Shown here: in pieces, positions 44,181 through 52,385 of the stretch
How positions within the stretch are numbered: the stretch's first letter is position 1
Layout of the letters: each line of letters opens with the position of its first letter
Origin: VRUE01 sp963816785
GTDB lineage: Bacteria; Actinomycetota; Thermoleophilia; Solirubrobacterales; 70-9
Length of the DNA: 64,000 nt
Reading direction: 5' to 3'
Assembly: GCA_963816785.1 (NCBI GenBank)
Contig: CAWFLL010000002.1
Span: 558,001 to 622,000 of the forward strand
Position numbers and translations under genes: made by a program
The notes under the pieces: model-generated
Databases searched by the model: none
What the model was told of the DNA's origin: nothing
What the model saw: the letters and a program-made list of their open reading frames with translations, nothing else

Positions 44181-45397
44181 GTGAGCACCGCGAGAAGCTT
44201 CATCCGCACCCCGTTCGGCTCGGCGCTGCTCGGCGGTGCCGTCGTCGCCGCCTTCTTCTGGCTGGCGGTCTCGGCCGGCTGGATCAAGGCAGAGCGAGCG
44301 ACCTCGGCGAGCCAGGTGGCTCCCCTGGCAGCTCCGGTGGCGGATCGCGGAGCGCGGCGAAGGCGACGGCAACCTCGTCAATGAGATCTATCGACGCGAT
44401 GGCCAGGGGGTCGCCTTCATCAGGGCCGACCAGCCCCCGCGAGAAGAACTGAGTCCGTTCGGGGCCCCCGAAGGGGGCGGGACCGCGACCGGCTCGGGCT
44501 TCCTGATCGACACCGAAGGACACATCGTCACCAACAGCCACGTCGTCGAGGGCGCGGATCAGATCGAGGTCAGGCTCGGCGCATCCGACAAGACCTACAC
44601 GGCTGAAGTCGTCGGAACCGACCCGGCCACCGACGTCGCCCTGATCAAGGTCGACCCTCCGGCAGGCCAGCTCCACCCGCTCGCGCTCGGCGACTCCTCG
44701 CAGGTGGAAGTGGGGGACCCGGTGGTCGCGATCGGCAATCCCTTCGGGCTCGACCGCACCGTGACGAGCGGCATCGTCTCCGCCCTGCAGCGCCAGATCC
44801 AGGCGCCGAATGGGTTCTCGATCTCCCACGTGATCCAGACCGACGCCGCGATCAACCCCGGCAACTCCGGCGGTCCCCTGATCAATGAAGCTGGCCAGGT
44901 GATCGGGATCAACTCCCAGATCCAGAGCACCGGCAGCGAGGGGAACGTCGGCATCGGCTTCGCCGTGCCGATCAACACCGCGCGCGAGGTGGTCCGCCAG
45001 CTTCAGGAGCACGGCGAAGTTGAGCACGCCTACCTGGGCATCAGCGGCGGCAGCCTCACCCCCGAGCTGGTCAGCGCCCTGAAGCTGCCGGTCGACGAAG
45101 GCGTGCTCGTCTCCGAAGTCGTCGGCGGAGGGCCCGCCGACAACGCCGGTATCCGCGGCGGCGACACCTCGGCGACGATCGAAGGCGCCGAACTGAGGCT
45201 GGGCGGCGACATCATCACCGCAATCGAGGGCAAGAAGGTGTCTGGGATGGAAGACGTGATCAACGTCGTCAACTCGGCCTCGCCGGGCGAAACCATCGAT
45301 GTGAAGGTGCAACGAGGCGACAGCTCGAAGGACGCTGACCGTGACCCTCGGCGTCCGGCCCTCCTCGGTCGAAGCCGCCCAGTCCCCCGCCAGGTAG
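44181..45397 (+). CDS. Membrane-anchored HtrA/DegP-like protease (two apparent frameshifts)
   Basis: The GTG-started protein has one N-terminal membrane anchor (SALLGGAVVAAFFWLAVSAGWI). The outside protease domain has His in IVTNSHVVEGAD, Asp in PATDVALIKVD and Ser in NPGNSGGPLINE, followed by a PDZ domain (YLGISGGSLTPELVSALKLPVDEGVLVSEVVGGGPADNAGI). It degrades or refolds damaged envelope proteins. Frame breaks at about 44350 and 45330 are one-base gains. Correction gives ERGEGDGNLVNEIYRRDG and the normal PDZ end TLTVTLGVRPSSVEAAQSPAR with TAG 45395-45397. It interrupts the trp cluster between trpC and trpF. Confidence 0.88.
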
Positions 45398-45446
45398 GCC
45401 CGGCCCCGCCGGCCGCCACGCCCGGTCCCTTACTCTCAGAATTGCG

Positions 45447-46082
45447 ATGAGAGTCAAGTTCTGCGGCATCACGAATCTGGACGACGCCGCCGAGGCGGTG
45501 CGGCTCGGGGCGTGGGCGATCGGGCTGATCCACTATGAGAAGAGCCCCCGCTACTGCGAGCCCGCCGAAGCGGTGGCGATCGCCGCCGCCTTCCGCCGCA
45601 AGTGCGAGGTTGTCGGGGTGTTCGTCAACCCCGAGCTGGATGAGGTCGCGGGCGCGGTTGAGGACGCCGGGCTGACGATGGTGCAGCTGAACGGCGAAGA
45701 GGGGCCCTCGTTCTGCGCCGAGACGGCGCGGCGGACCGGGGCCAAGGTGATCAAGGCGATCCACGTCGCAAGTGCCGCCGACATCCACGCCGCCGAGGCC
45801 CTCCGCACCGATTTCCACCTCTTCGACAGCCGCGGCCCGGGTCTCTGGGGCGGAAGCGGGAAGAGCTTCGATTGGAACCTCCTTCACGATCACCGCTCCG
45901 AGGTGCCGGCGATCGTCGCCGGCGGCCTCAACCCGGACAACGTCGCCGAGGCGATCGCCGTCACCCACCCGTTCGCGGTCGACGTCGCCAGCGGCGTCGA
46001 GGCGGAGCCGGGCCGCAAGGACCCTGGCGCGATGACCGCCTTCTTCGAGGCCGCCCAGGCGGCTAGCGTTCCCAGCCGATGA
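45447..46082 (+). CDS. trpF: Phosphoribosylanthranilate isomerase
   Basis: TrpF performs the Amadori rearrangement in tryptophan synthesis. The 211-residue protein has VKFCGITNLDDAAEAVRLGAWAIGLIHYEKSPRYCEP (catalytic Cys), EVVGVFVNPELDEV, TMVQLNGEE, HLFDSRGPGLWGGSGKSFDW and IVAGGLNPDNVAEAI (catalytic Asp region VDVASGVEAEPGRKD). TACTCT at 45431-45436 may be its own promoter, 10 bases before the ATG. It overlaps trpB as ATGA. Confidence 0.95.
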   Translation: MRVKFCGITNLDDAAEAVRLGAWAIGLIHYEKSPRYCEPAEAVAIAAAFRRKCEVVGVFVNPELDEVAGAVEDAGLTMVQLNGEEGPSFCAETARRTGAKVIKAIHVASAADIHAAEALRTDFHLFDSRGPGLWGGSGKSFDWNLLHDHRSEVPAIVAGGLNPDNVAEAIAVTHPFAVDVASGVEAEPGRKDPGAMTAFFEAAQAASVPSR

Positions 46083-47245
46083 CGCAGGTCGAGGAGAGAT
46101 TCGGGGCCTACGGGGGCCGCTACGTCCCTGAGACGCTGATCGCCGCCCTCGATGAGCTGACCGAGGCCTGGGTGGAGGCGCGCGAGGACGGGCCCTTCAT
46201 GGCCCGCCTCGGCGCCCTGCACCGAGACTTCATCGGCCGGCCGACGCCGCTCTACCTGGCCGAGCGCCTCTCCGAGCGGGTCGGGCGGACGGTCTACCTG
46301 AAGCGAGAGGACCTAGCCCACACCGGCGCCCACAAGATCAACAACGCGGTCGGGCAGGCGCTGCTCGCCCAGCGGATGGGCAAGCCGCGGGTGATCGCCG
46401 AGACCGGCGCCGGCCAGCATGGGGTGGCGACCGCGACAGCGTGCGCCCTGCTGGGCCTCGAGTGCGTCGTCTACATGGGGACCGAGGACATCCGGCGACA
46501 GGCGCCTAACGTCGATCGCATGCGCCTTCTCGGGGCCGAGGTGGCTCCGGTCGAGGCCGGCGCGCGCACCCTCAAGGAGGCGGTCAGCGCCGCGATCCGC
46601 GACTGGGTCGCCAACGTCGAGACGACCCACTACGTGATCGGCTCGGCGGTCGGCCCGGCGCCGTTTCCCGCCCTGGTCCGCGACCTTCAGCGGGTGATCG
46701 GCGACGAGGCGCGAGAACAGGCCCTGGGCGCGGAGGGCGCCCTGCCGGCGCGGGTGATCGCCTGCGTGGGGGGCGGGTCCAACTCGATCGGGATCTTCAC
46801 GCCGTTCATCGACGACGCCGACATCGCCCTGATCGGGGTCGAGGCGGCGGGGGAGGGGCTGGACAGCGGCCGCCATGGGGCCTCGCTGGGCGCAGGCCGA
46901 ACCGGGGTGCTGCACGGCTCCCTCTCCTCGGTGATCGCTAACGAGGAGGGCCAGATTCTCGAGGCGCACTCGGTCTCGGCCGGCCTCGACTATCCCGGCG
47001 TCGGTCCCGAGCACGCGCACCTGCGCGACACCGGGCGCGCCAGCTACGAGTCGGTGACCGACGTGGCGGCGCTGGCCGCATTCAGCGAGCTGGCACGGCT
47101 GGAGGGCATCATCCCGGCCCTCGAGGCCGCGCACGCGATCGCCTGGCTGATCGAGAACGGCGGCGGCGAGGGCTATGACGTTCTCTGTCTCTCGGGTAGA
47201 GGGGACAAGGACATGGCCGAGGTGCTCGAGAAGACCAATGCATGA
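46079..47245 (+). CDS. trpB: Tryptophan synthase beta chain
   Basis: TrpB condenses indole and serine with pyridoxal phosphate. The 388-residue protein has FGAYGGRYVPETLIAALDEL, the PLP lysine in KREDLAHTGAHKINNAVGQALLA, GAGQHGVATATACALLGLECVVYMG, the phosphate loop CVGGGSNSIGIF, and SVSAGLDYPGVGPEHAHL. It is a standard TrpB1. TAGCGT at 46064-46069 could be an internal promoter. It overlaps trpA or runs into a repeat-bearing junction (47246-47342). Confidence 0.97.
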   Translation: MTQVEERFGAYGGRYVPETLIAALDELTEAWVEAREDGPFMARLGALHRDFIGRPTPLYLAERLSERVGRTVYLKREDLAHTGAHKINNAVGQALLAQRMGKPRVIAETGAGQHGVATATACALLGLECVVYMGTEDIRRQAPNVDRMRLLGAEVAPVEAGARTLKEAVSAAIRDWVANVETTHYVIGSAVGPAPFPALVRDLQRVIGDEAREQALGAEGALPARVIACVGGGSNSIGIFTPFIDDADIALIGVEAAGEGLDSGRHGASLGAGRTGVLHGSLSSVIANEEGQILEAHSVSAGLDYPGVGPEHAHLRDTGRASYESVTDVAALAAFSELARLEGIIPALEAAHAIAWLIENGGGEGYDVLCLSGRGDKDMAEVLEKTNA

Positions 47246-48134
47246 GTCCGGCACAGACCCCGCCGGCGCGGACGCGGGAGTGGGCGCCGGTCCATCTCTG
47301 ACTCCTCCGGCGCCCACGGGAGCAGAGCAGCCGGCGGGTTTTGTGAGGATCAAAGGGGCCTTTGAGGCCGCCCGCGCAGAGGGGCGGGCGGCGCTGATGC
47401 CGTACATGATGGCCGGCTTCCCCGACAACGAGACCTCGCTCGCGGTTGCCGCCGCCTACGCCGAGAGCGGCGCCGACCTGATCGAGCTCGGCATCCCCTT
47501 CTCGGACCCGCTCGCCGACGGTCCGACGATCCACGCCGCCGCCACCGCCGCGCTCGCCGCGGGGGCGACGATGGAGAGCGCGCTGGAGGTCTGCGAATCG
47601 GTCGCCGAGCGGATTCCTGTGGTGCTGATGGTCTACGCGAACATGGTCCTCGCCCAGGGCGGTGCGGCCGGGTTCGCTCGCCGCGCCGCCGCGGCGGGCG
47701 CTGCCGGGGCGATCGTCCCCGACCTGCCCCTGGGCGAGGCGGATCAGGTCCGCGATGCCCTCACGGACGCCGGGCTCGCGCTGGTGCCGTTGCTCGCCCC
47801 GACGACCTCGCCCGAGCGCCGGGCGCGGATCTGCGCCGACGCGAGGGGCTTCGTCTACGTCGTCTCGACACTCGGCACGACCGGCGAGCGCGACGAGCTG
47901 CCGAGCGGCCTCGCCGACCTGGTTGCCGCGGCCAAGGCCGACGCCGACGTCCCGGTCGCCGTCGGGTTCGGGATCGGGACCCCCGCCCAGGCGGCGATGG
48001 TGGGAGAGCTGGCCGACGGCGTGATCATCGGCAGCCGCCTCGTCCGCGCCGCCGCCGAGGCGGGATCGGCCGATGCCGCGGCCGACGCGGTCGGCGCCTT
48101 CCTGCGCGAGACGCGCGTCGCCCTCGGCGGGTAA
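47238..48134 (+). CDS. trpA: Tryptophan synthase alpha chain
   Basis: TrpA splits indole-3-glycerol phosphate and channels indole to TrpB. The barrel blocks are AALMPYMMAGFPDNETSLAVAAAYAESGADLIELGIPFSDPLADGPTIHAAA (catalytic Glu and Asp), VVLMVYANMVLAQGG, AIVPDLPLGEADQV and FVYVVSTLGTTGER. From ATG 47238, overlapping trpB, the product is 298 residues with an unusual 35-residue Gly/Pro/Ala N-terminal extension encoded by a family B-like repeat. GTG 47343 (VRIKGAFEAARAEGRAAL) gives the family's normal 263 residues and may be the real start. Confidence 0.94.
   Translation: MHESGTDPAGADAGVGAGPSLTPPAPTGAEQPAGFVRIKGAFEAARAEGRAALMPYMMAGFPDNETSLAVAAAYAESGADLIELGIPFSDPLADGPTIHAAATAALAAGATMESALEVCESVAERIPVVLMVYANMVLAQGGAAGFARRAAAAGAAGAIVPDLPLGEADQVRDALTDAGLALVPLLAPTTSPERRARICADARGFVYVVSTLGTTGERDELPSGLADLVAAAKADADVPVAVGFGIGTPAQAAMVGELADGVIIGSRLVRAAAEAGSADAAADAVGAFLRETRVALGG
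47270..47327. repeat. Family B-like junction repeat, variant (trpB-trpA)
   Basis: The same outer boxes as copies 1 and 2, GGACGCGGGAG (47270-47280) and CGGGAGCAGAG (47317-47327), enclose a different core. This core is a perfect 10-bp stem TGGGCGCCGG / CCGGCGCCCA around a 16-base loop. Confidence 0.65.
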
Positions 48135-48174
48135 GCTGCGCGCCGCATGGGCGGGTAAGCTGCGCGCCGCATGG
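48127..48174. repeat. Exact 24-bp tandem duplication
   Basis: GCGGGTAAGCTGCGCGCCGC plus ATGG is present twice, back to back (48127-48150 and 48151-48174). Each unit holds a TAAGCT -10-like box and, 9 bases later, an ATG. The first unit contains the trpA stop codon; the second unit's ATG starts a small membrane protein. Confidence 0.9.
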
Positions 48175-48320
48175 GAATCGTGGTGACCATCTTCTTGGCG
48201 CTGGCCGCGGCGACGGTCTCCTACGCGATCGGCCAGGGGGGGCCGGTGGCAGGGCTCGTCTTCTTCACCGTTCTCCTGGTCGGCGCCGTCATGCGCATCG
48301 CCGCCCCAAAGTCCGAGTAG
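48171..48320 (+). CDS. Small membrane protein, 49 residues
   Basis: ATG 48171 opens a 49-codon frame: MGIVVTIFLALAAATVSYAIG, then GLVFFTVLLVGAVMRIAA and PKSE. It has two hydrophobic segments joined by a Gly-rich turn. It is in the second copy of a tandem duplication, whose TAAGCT box could drive leaderless expression. The ATG of the first copy is followed by only GGC GGG TAA, so it cannot make protein. I do not recognise the family. It lies 20 bases before the phosphofructokinase gene. Confidence 0.55.
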   Translation: MGIVVTIFLALAAATVSYAIGQGGPVAGLVFFTVLLVGAVMRIAAPKSE

Positions 48321-48328
48321 GGCGCCGC

Positions 48329-48334
48329 TAACCT
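48329..48334 (+). promoter_or_regulatory. Predicted -10 box (TAACCT) for the phosphofructokinase gene
   Basis: TAACCT ends exactly 6 bases before the ATG at 48341, leaderless spacing. Confidence 0.5.
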
Positions 48335-48340
48335 CCCCCC

Positions 48341-49369
48341 ATGCGGATCGGCGTGCTTAACGGCGGCGGAGATTGTCCCGGTCTGAATGCGGTGATCCGG
48401 GCCATAGTCCGCAAGGGGGTTGAACACCACGGCCACGAGTTCGTCGGCTACCGCGACGGCTGGTACGGTCCGCTGAACGGCGACAGCCGTCCTCTCGGAG
48501 TGCCTGATGTACGGGGCATCCTGCCGCGGGGCGGCACGATTCTCGGCACATCCCGGACCAACCCCTTCAAGCAGGACGGCGATCCGCAGCGCTTGGTCGA
48601 GAACCTGGAGAACGACGGCGTCGAGGGGCTGATCGCGATCGGGGGCGAGGACACCCTCGGCGCCGCCTCGCGACTGCACTCAGAGCTCGGCGTGCCGATC
48701 GTCGGGGTGCCGAAGACGATCGACAACGACCTCGGGGCCACCGACTACACCTTCGGCTTCGACACCGCGGTCAACATCGCGATGGAGGCCATCGACCGCC
48801 TCCACACGACCGCAGACAGCCACCACCGGGTGCTGATCGTCGAGGTGATGGGCCGCCACGCCGGCTGGATCGCCTTCCACGCCGGGCTCGCCGGCGGCGC
48901 CAACGTGATCCTGATCCCCGAGCAGCCCTTCGACCTCGACCGGGTCTGCGAGCTCGTCGGACGCCGCCTCGAGGCCCGCTTCGCGCCGATCGTCGTCGTC
49001 TCCGAGGGCGCGGCCCCGGTCGGCGGGATCCCGGAGACTCAGGAGGAGAAGCTCGACGCCTTCGGCCATGTCCGGCTCGGCGGGATCGCTCACTGGCTGG
49101 AGGGTGAGATCGAGAGCCGCACCGGCAAGGAGACGCGCGCAACCGTGCTTGGGCACGTGCAGAGGGGCGGCACCCCGACCTGCTTCGACCGGGTGCTCGC
49201 GACCCGCTTCGGCCTGCACGCGATCGACGCTGCCGATGGCGGCCGGTGGGGGACGATGACGGCGCTGCGCGGGACCGAGATCGAGCTTGCGGAGCTGGGC
49301 GAGGCGACCGCTGAGTTGAAGACCGTTCCCAGGGCTCTCTACGAAGAGGCCGAGGTGTTCTTTGGGTAG
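48341..49369 (+). CDS. pfkA: 6-phosphofructokinase, probably pyrophosphate-dependent
   Basis: The 342-residue enzyme phosphorylates fructose 6-phosphate. The N terminus GVLNGGGDCPGLNAVIRA and the group III pattern are clear, with PKTIDNDLGATDYTFGFDTA, RVLIVEVMGRHAGWIA and LGHVQRGGTPTCFDR. The phosphoryl-donor positions read GGED (Asp 104) and PKTIDND (Lys 125). In characterised enzymes this Asp and Lys pair goes with pyrophosphate use, while ATP enzymes have Gly at these places. I therefore infer a reversible PPi-dependent enzyme. It is preceded by a leaderless -10 box and followed by a perfect palindrome. Confidence 0.93.
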   Translation: MRIGVLNGGGDCPGLNAVIRAIVRKGVEHHGHEFVGYRDGWYGPLNGDSRPLGVPDVRGILPRGGTILGTSRTNPFKQDGDPQRLVENLENDGVEGLIAIGGEDTLGAASRLHSELGVPIVGVPKTIDNDLGATDYTFGFDTAVNIAMEAIDRLHTTADSHHRVLIVEVMGRHAGWIAFHAGLAGGANVILIPEQPFDLDRVCELVGRRLEARFAPIVVVSEGAAPVGGIPETQEEKLDAFGHVRLGGIAHWLEGEIESRTGKETRATVLGHVQRGGTPTCFDRVLATRFGLHAIDAADGGRWGTMTALRGTEIELAELGEATAELKTVPRALYEEAEVFFG

Positions 49370-49375
49370 GTCGGG

Positions 49376-49402
49376 GGAGGGTGTGGTGTCACCACACCCT
49401 CC
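49376..49402. repeat. 27-base perfect palindrome after pfkA
   Basis: GGAGGGTGTGGTG and its exact complement flank a single T at 49389. It starts six bases after the pfkA stop and covers the possible GTG starts (49383, 49386) of the next gene. It may be a terminator or an operator. Confidence 0.7.
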
Positions 49403-49895
49403 TCTGCGCACTCCCAAGAGCTGGCTCGTCGTGGTCGCCACAGTGGCCGTAGCTGGCTGTGTGCTGGTTGCTGGAGCTGGTTGTGGGGAGGGTGAAGGGG
49501 TTGCCGAGGACGCTGTGGTCAGCGTCTACGCGACGGCCCCGCTGTGCGCCGGGGCGAAGCGGGAGCTGGCGCAGCAGGGAGGACGGGCCGGCTCTGTGCG
49601 TGTTCGGGTCCTCTGCCTTCCCGAGGCCCGCAGCGAAGGCCGTATCGACCTTGCCGCGGTCGGCGCCAATGCCCGCCGCGCCGCCGAGGACTCGACCACG
49701 GTCGGCTACATCGGCGAGTCGGACCCGGCGGCGACCCGCTTCTCCAGCCCGATCCTTGAATCCGCGGGCATAGCCCAGGTCGCGGGGGTATCGGGCCGCG
49801 CCGCGATGGCGCGGCTGTTCAGCGCCATCGAAGCCGCGGGCGACGCGGCGAGCCTGCGCGAGGCCGTCTACGACGACATCTCGAGCGGGGCCTAG
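49383..49895 (+). CDS. Putative lipoprotein, partial periplasmic-binding-protein-like
   Basis: From GTG 49383 the product is 170 residues. It has a basic N terminus, a hydrophobic segment (LVVVATVAVAGCVLVAGAGC) with two lipobox-like cysteines, and an acidic spacer. The remainder VVSVYATAPLCAGAKRELAQQGG and STTVGYIGESDPAATRFSSPILESAGIAQV looks like half of a type I periplasmic-binding fold (branched-chain amino acid type). It is short for a full binding protein. No ABC transporter genes are near. The start lies inside a perfect palindrome. A TTG start at 49362 would overlap pfkA. The 3' end overlaps the opposite gene by 4 bases. Confidence 0.6.
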   Translation: MVSPHPPLRTPKSWLVVVATVAVAGCVLVAGAGCGEGEGVAEDAVVSVYATAPLCAGAKRELAQQGGRAGSVRVRVLCLPEARSEGRIDLAAVGANARRAAEDSTTVGYIGESDPAATRFSSPILESAGIAQVAGVSGRAAMARLFSAIEAAGDAASLREAVYDDISSGA

Positions 49896-50797
49896 AGCAG
49901 GTCCTCGAGCGCGTCGTCGATCTCGGTGAAGCGGAACTCGTAGCCCAGGTCGAGGGCGCGGCGGGGGAAGACCCGCTGCCCGCCTCGCAGCACCTGGCCG
50001 AACTCGCGGCCGAATTTCAGATCGAGGACGAGGCCCGGGACAGGCATCACCGCCGGTCGGTTGATCACGCGGCCGAGGGCCTGGGAGAACTCGCGGTTGG
50101 TGACGGGGTTTGGGGCGGTGGCGTTGACGGCGCCGCTCACCCTCTCGTCCCCGATCGCCCAGAGCAGGATCCCGACCTCGTCGGCGATGTGGATCCAGGA
50201 CATGTACTGGCGGCCGCCGGCGAGCGGCCCGCCGACGCCAAGCCTGAACGGGGTGAGGAACTCGGCGAGAAGGCCGTCGTCGGCGTCGAGGACGTGCCCG
50301 GAGCGGACGATGACGAGCCGGACCCCGGTGGCCTCGACCTCGTGGGCGGCCTTCTCCCACTCGCGCACCACCTCGGAGTCGTAGCCCTCGCCTGGGTCTG
50401 AGGACTCATCGACGATCGCCTCACCTCGGTCTCCGTAGAAGCCGATCGCCGCCTGGTTGACGAGGACCGCCGGCTTGCGCTCGAGACCGGCGATCGTACC
50501 GACCAGGTTGTGGGTGCCGACGCGGCGGCTCTCCATGATTCGTTCTTTTGCCTCATCGGTCCAGCGCTGATCGATCTTCTCCCCCAGCAGGTTGACGACG
50601 GCATCGACTCCGTCGAACGCGTCGGCCGGGGGACGTTCGAGCGTGGGCTCCCAGGGGTGCCAGATGACCGTGGGGTTCGTCCTCCGCGCCCGGCGGGGAT
50701 CGCGCGTCAGGCCGACGACGGCGTCGCCCCGAGCCAGCAGCGAGTCGCACAGGGCCGACCCGATGAAGCCGCTGGCTCCGGTGACGAGGACCTTCAC
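49892..50797 (-). CDS. TIGR01777-type NAD-dependent epimerase
   Basis: The 301-residue SDR-family protein has the Rossmann motif VTGASGFIGSALCDSLLARG at the N terminus. Other blocks are AVVNLLGEKIDQRWTDEAKERIMESRRVGTHNLV and AIGFYGDRG (Tyr in the YxDRG family motif). The end carries the extra C-terminal DUF1731 helix (PAVMPVPGLVLDLKFGREFGQVLRGGQRVFPRRALDLGYEFRF). This is the TIGR01777/YfcH group, whose substrate is unknown. It is downstream of the malic enzyme gene, overlapping it as ATGA. Confidence 0.92.
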   Translation of the reverse strand: MKVLVTGASGFIGSALCDSLLARGDAVVGLTRDPRRARRTNPTVIWHPWEPTLERPPADAFDGVDAVVNLLGEKIDQRWTDEAKERIMESRRVGTHNLVGTIAGLERKPAVLVNQAAIGFYGDRGEAIVDESSDPGEGYDSEVVREWEKAAHEVEATGVRLVIVRSGHVLDADDGLLAEFLTPFRLGVGGPLAGGRQYMSWIHIADEVGILLWAIGDERVSGAVNATAPNPVTNREFSQALGRVINRPAVMPVPGLVLDLKFGREFGQVLRGGQRVFPRRALDLGYEFRFTEIDDALEDLL

Positions 50798-52260
50798 GAG
50801 GGGGCGGGGACCTCCACCGTGGAGAAGGTCCCGGTCTCCTCGCTGAAGCGGGCGATGCCCTCGCGCTTCGCCTCCTCGACTACCGCGCTCGCCACCGCGG
50901 GCGTGACGTCGCGGTTGAAGACGCTGGGGATCACATAGTCCTCGGAGAGGTCGTCCTCGGTGACGACCTCGGCGATCCCCTTGGCCGCCGCCAGCTTCAT
51001 CTCCTCGGTGATCCGCGGGGCGCCGGCGTCGAGGGCGCCTCGGAAGATCCCCGGGAAGCAGAGCACGTTGTTGATCTGATTCGGATAGTCGGAGCGGCCC
51101 GTGGCCATGATCCGCACGTACGGCGCGGCGTCCTCGGGCATCACCTCCGGATTGGGGTTGGCCATCGCGAACACGATCGCATCATCGTTCATCTTGCTGA
51201 GCGCGTCGGCCGAGATGGTCCCCGGCCCGGACAGGCCGACGAAGAGGTCCATCCCCTCGATCACATCGGCCGGTGGCCCGCTCAGCTTTTCGGGGTTGGA
51301 GTGCTCCGCGTACCAGCGTTTGATCGCGCTCATCTCGCCTGACTGATAGTCCTCGCGCTCGGTCGAGAGGGCTCCGCGGCGATCGCACCCGATCACGTGC
51401 GTCACTCCTGAGGCGAGCATCATCTTCGTCACAGCGACCCCGGCGGCCCCGAGCCCGACGACCAATACCCGCAGCTCCTCGATCGGCTTGGCGACGATCT
51501 TCAGCGAGTTGAACAGGGCCGCCATCGTCACCACCGCGGTGCCGTGCTGGTCGTCGTGGAAGACGGGGATGTCGAGGGACTGCTTCAGCCGCTCCTCGAT
51601 CTCGAAGCAGCGCGGGGCCGAGATGTCCTCGAGATTGATGCCGCCGAAGGTCGGGGAGATCAGCTCGACCGCCCTGACGATCTCATCCGGGTCCTGGGTG
51701 TCGAGGCAGATCGGGAAGGCGTCGACCGCGCCGAACTCCTTGAACAACATCGCCTTGCCCTCCATCACCGGCATCGCCGCCTCGGGCCCGATGTTCCCGA
51801 GGCCGAGGACGGCGCTGCCGTCGGAGACGATCGCGACGGTGTTCTTCTTGATCGTGTACTCGAAGGCCTTGGCGCGGTCGGCGTGGATGTCCTCGCAGAC
51901 CCGGGCGACGCCCGGCGTGTAGGCCATCGAGAGGTCGTCGCGGGTTTTCAGCGGGTACTTGTTCTCGACCGAGATCTTGCCGCCCCTGTGCATCTGCAGG
52001 GTGCGGTCGACGTAGTCGAGGACCTTGGCGCCCCGGGTCGAGCCGATCCCCCGCAGGATCTGCTCCCAGTGGGCGCGGTCCTGGGCGTCGATCGTGAACT
52101 CCCTCACCCGCTTGCCCTCGCCGCCGGCGCCCGGCACCAGGTCGACCCCCTGCAGCTGGCCGCCCGCCTCGGCGATCGCGGCGGTCAGCTTCCCGAGGGG
52201 CTCTTGGCGCGCGTCCAACTCGACGCGGATCGTGACGCTGTATTGGGCACTCACAGCCAT
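50794..52260 (-). CDS. NAD(P)-dependent malic enzyme with N-terminal ACT domain
   Basis: Malic enzyme decarboxylates malate to pyruvate. Residues 1-80 (YSVTIRVELDARQEPLGKLTAAIAEAGGQLQGVDLV) form an ACT domain, a common amino-acid sensing module, so allosteric control is likely. The catalytic part has SMAYTPGVARVCEDI, the NAIVSDG-like VAIVSDGSAVLGLGNIG, HDDQHGTA, a Rossmann GLGAAGVAV and FAMANPNPEV. The 488-residue length fits the short bacterial type plus ACT. It is co-transcribed with the epimerase gene. The CotH-like gene is divergent, 125 bases away. Confidence 0.94.
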   Translation of the reverse strand: MAVSAQYSVTIRVELDARQEPLGKLTAAIAEAGGQLQGVDLVPGAGGEGKRVREFTIDAQDRAHWEQILRGIGSTRGAKVLDYVDRTLQMHRGGKISVENKYPLKTRDDLSMAYTPGVARVCEDIHADRAKAFEYTIKKNTVAIVSDGSAVLGLGNIGPEAAMPVMEGKAMLFKEFGAVDAFPICLDTQDPDEIVRAVELISPTFGGINLEDISAPRCFEIEERLKQSLDIPVFHDDQHGTAVVTMAALFNSLKIVAKPIEELRVLVVGLGAAGVAVTKMMLASGVTHVIGCDRRGALSTEREDYQSGEMSAIKRWYAEHSNPEKLSGPPADVIEGMDLFVGLSGPGTISADALSKMNDDAIVFAMANPNPEVMPEDAAPYVRIMATGRSDYPNQINNVLCFPGIFRGALDAGAPRITEEMKLAAAKGIAEVVTEDDLSEDYVIPSVFNRDVTPAVASAVVEEAKREGIARFSEETGTFSTVEVPAPS

Positions 52261-52370
52261 AGGACGGCTATCGAATCAGATTCTTCGAATTTTGATTCAG
52301 CCCGACGCAGACTCCTTGGTGATTGGCCGCCGGAAGCGGGGCGCCTTCTCACCCGTTTTCAAGGCGTTCC

Positions 52371-52376
52371 TACCGT
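52371..52376 (+). promoter_or_regulatory. Predicted -10 box (TACCGT) for the CotH-like gene
   Basis: TACCGT ends 9 bases before ATG 52386. It supports this ATG, which also begins a clean signal peptide, over a TTG at 52323. Confidence 0.4.
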
Positions 52377-52385
52377 CCGTCGGCG

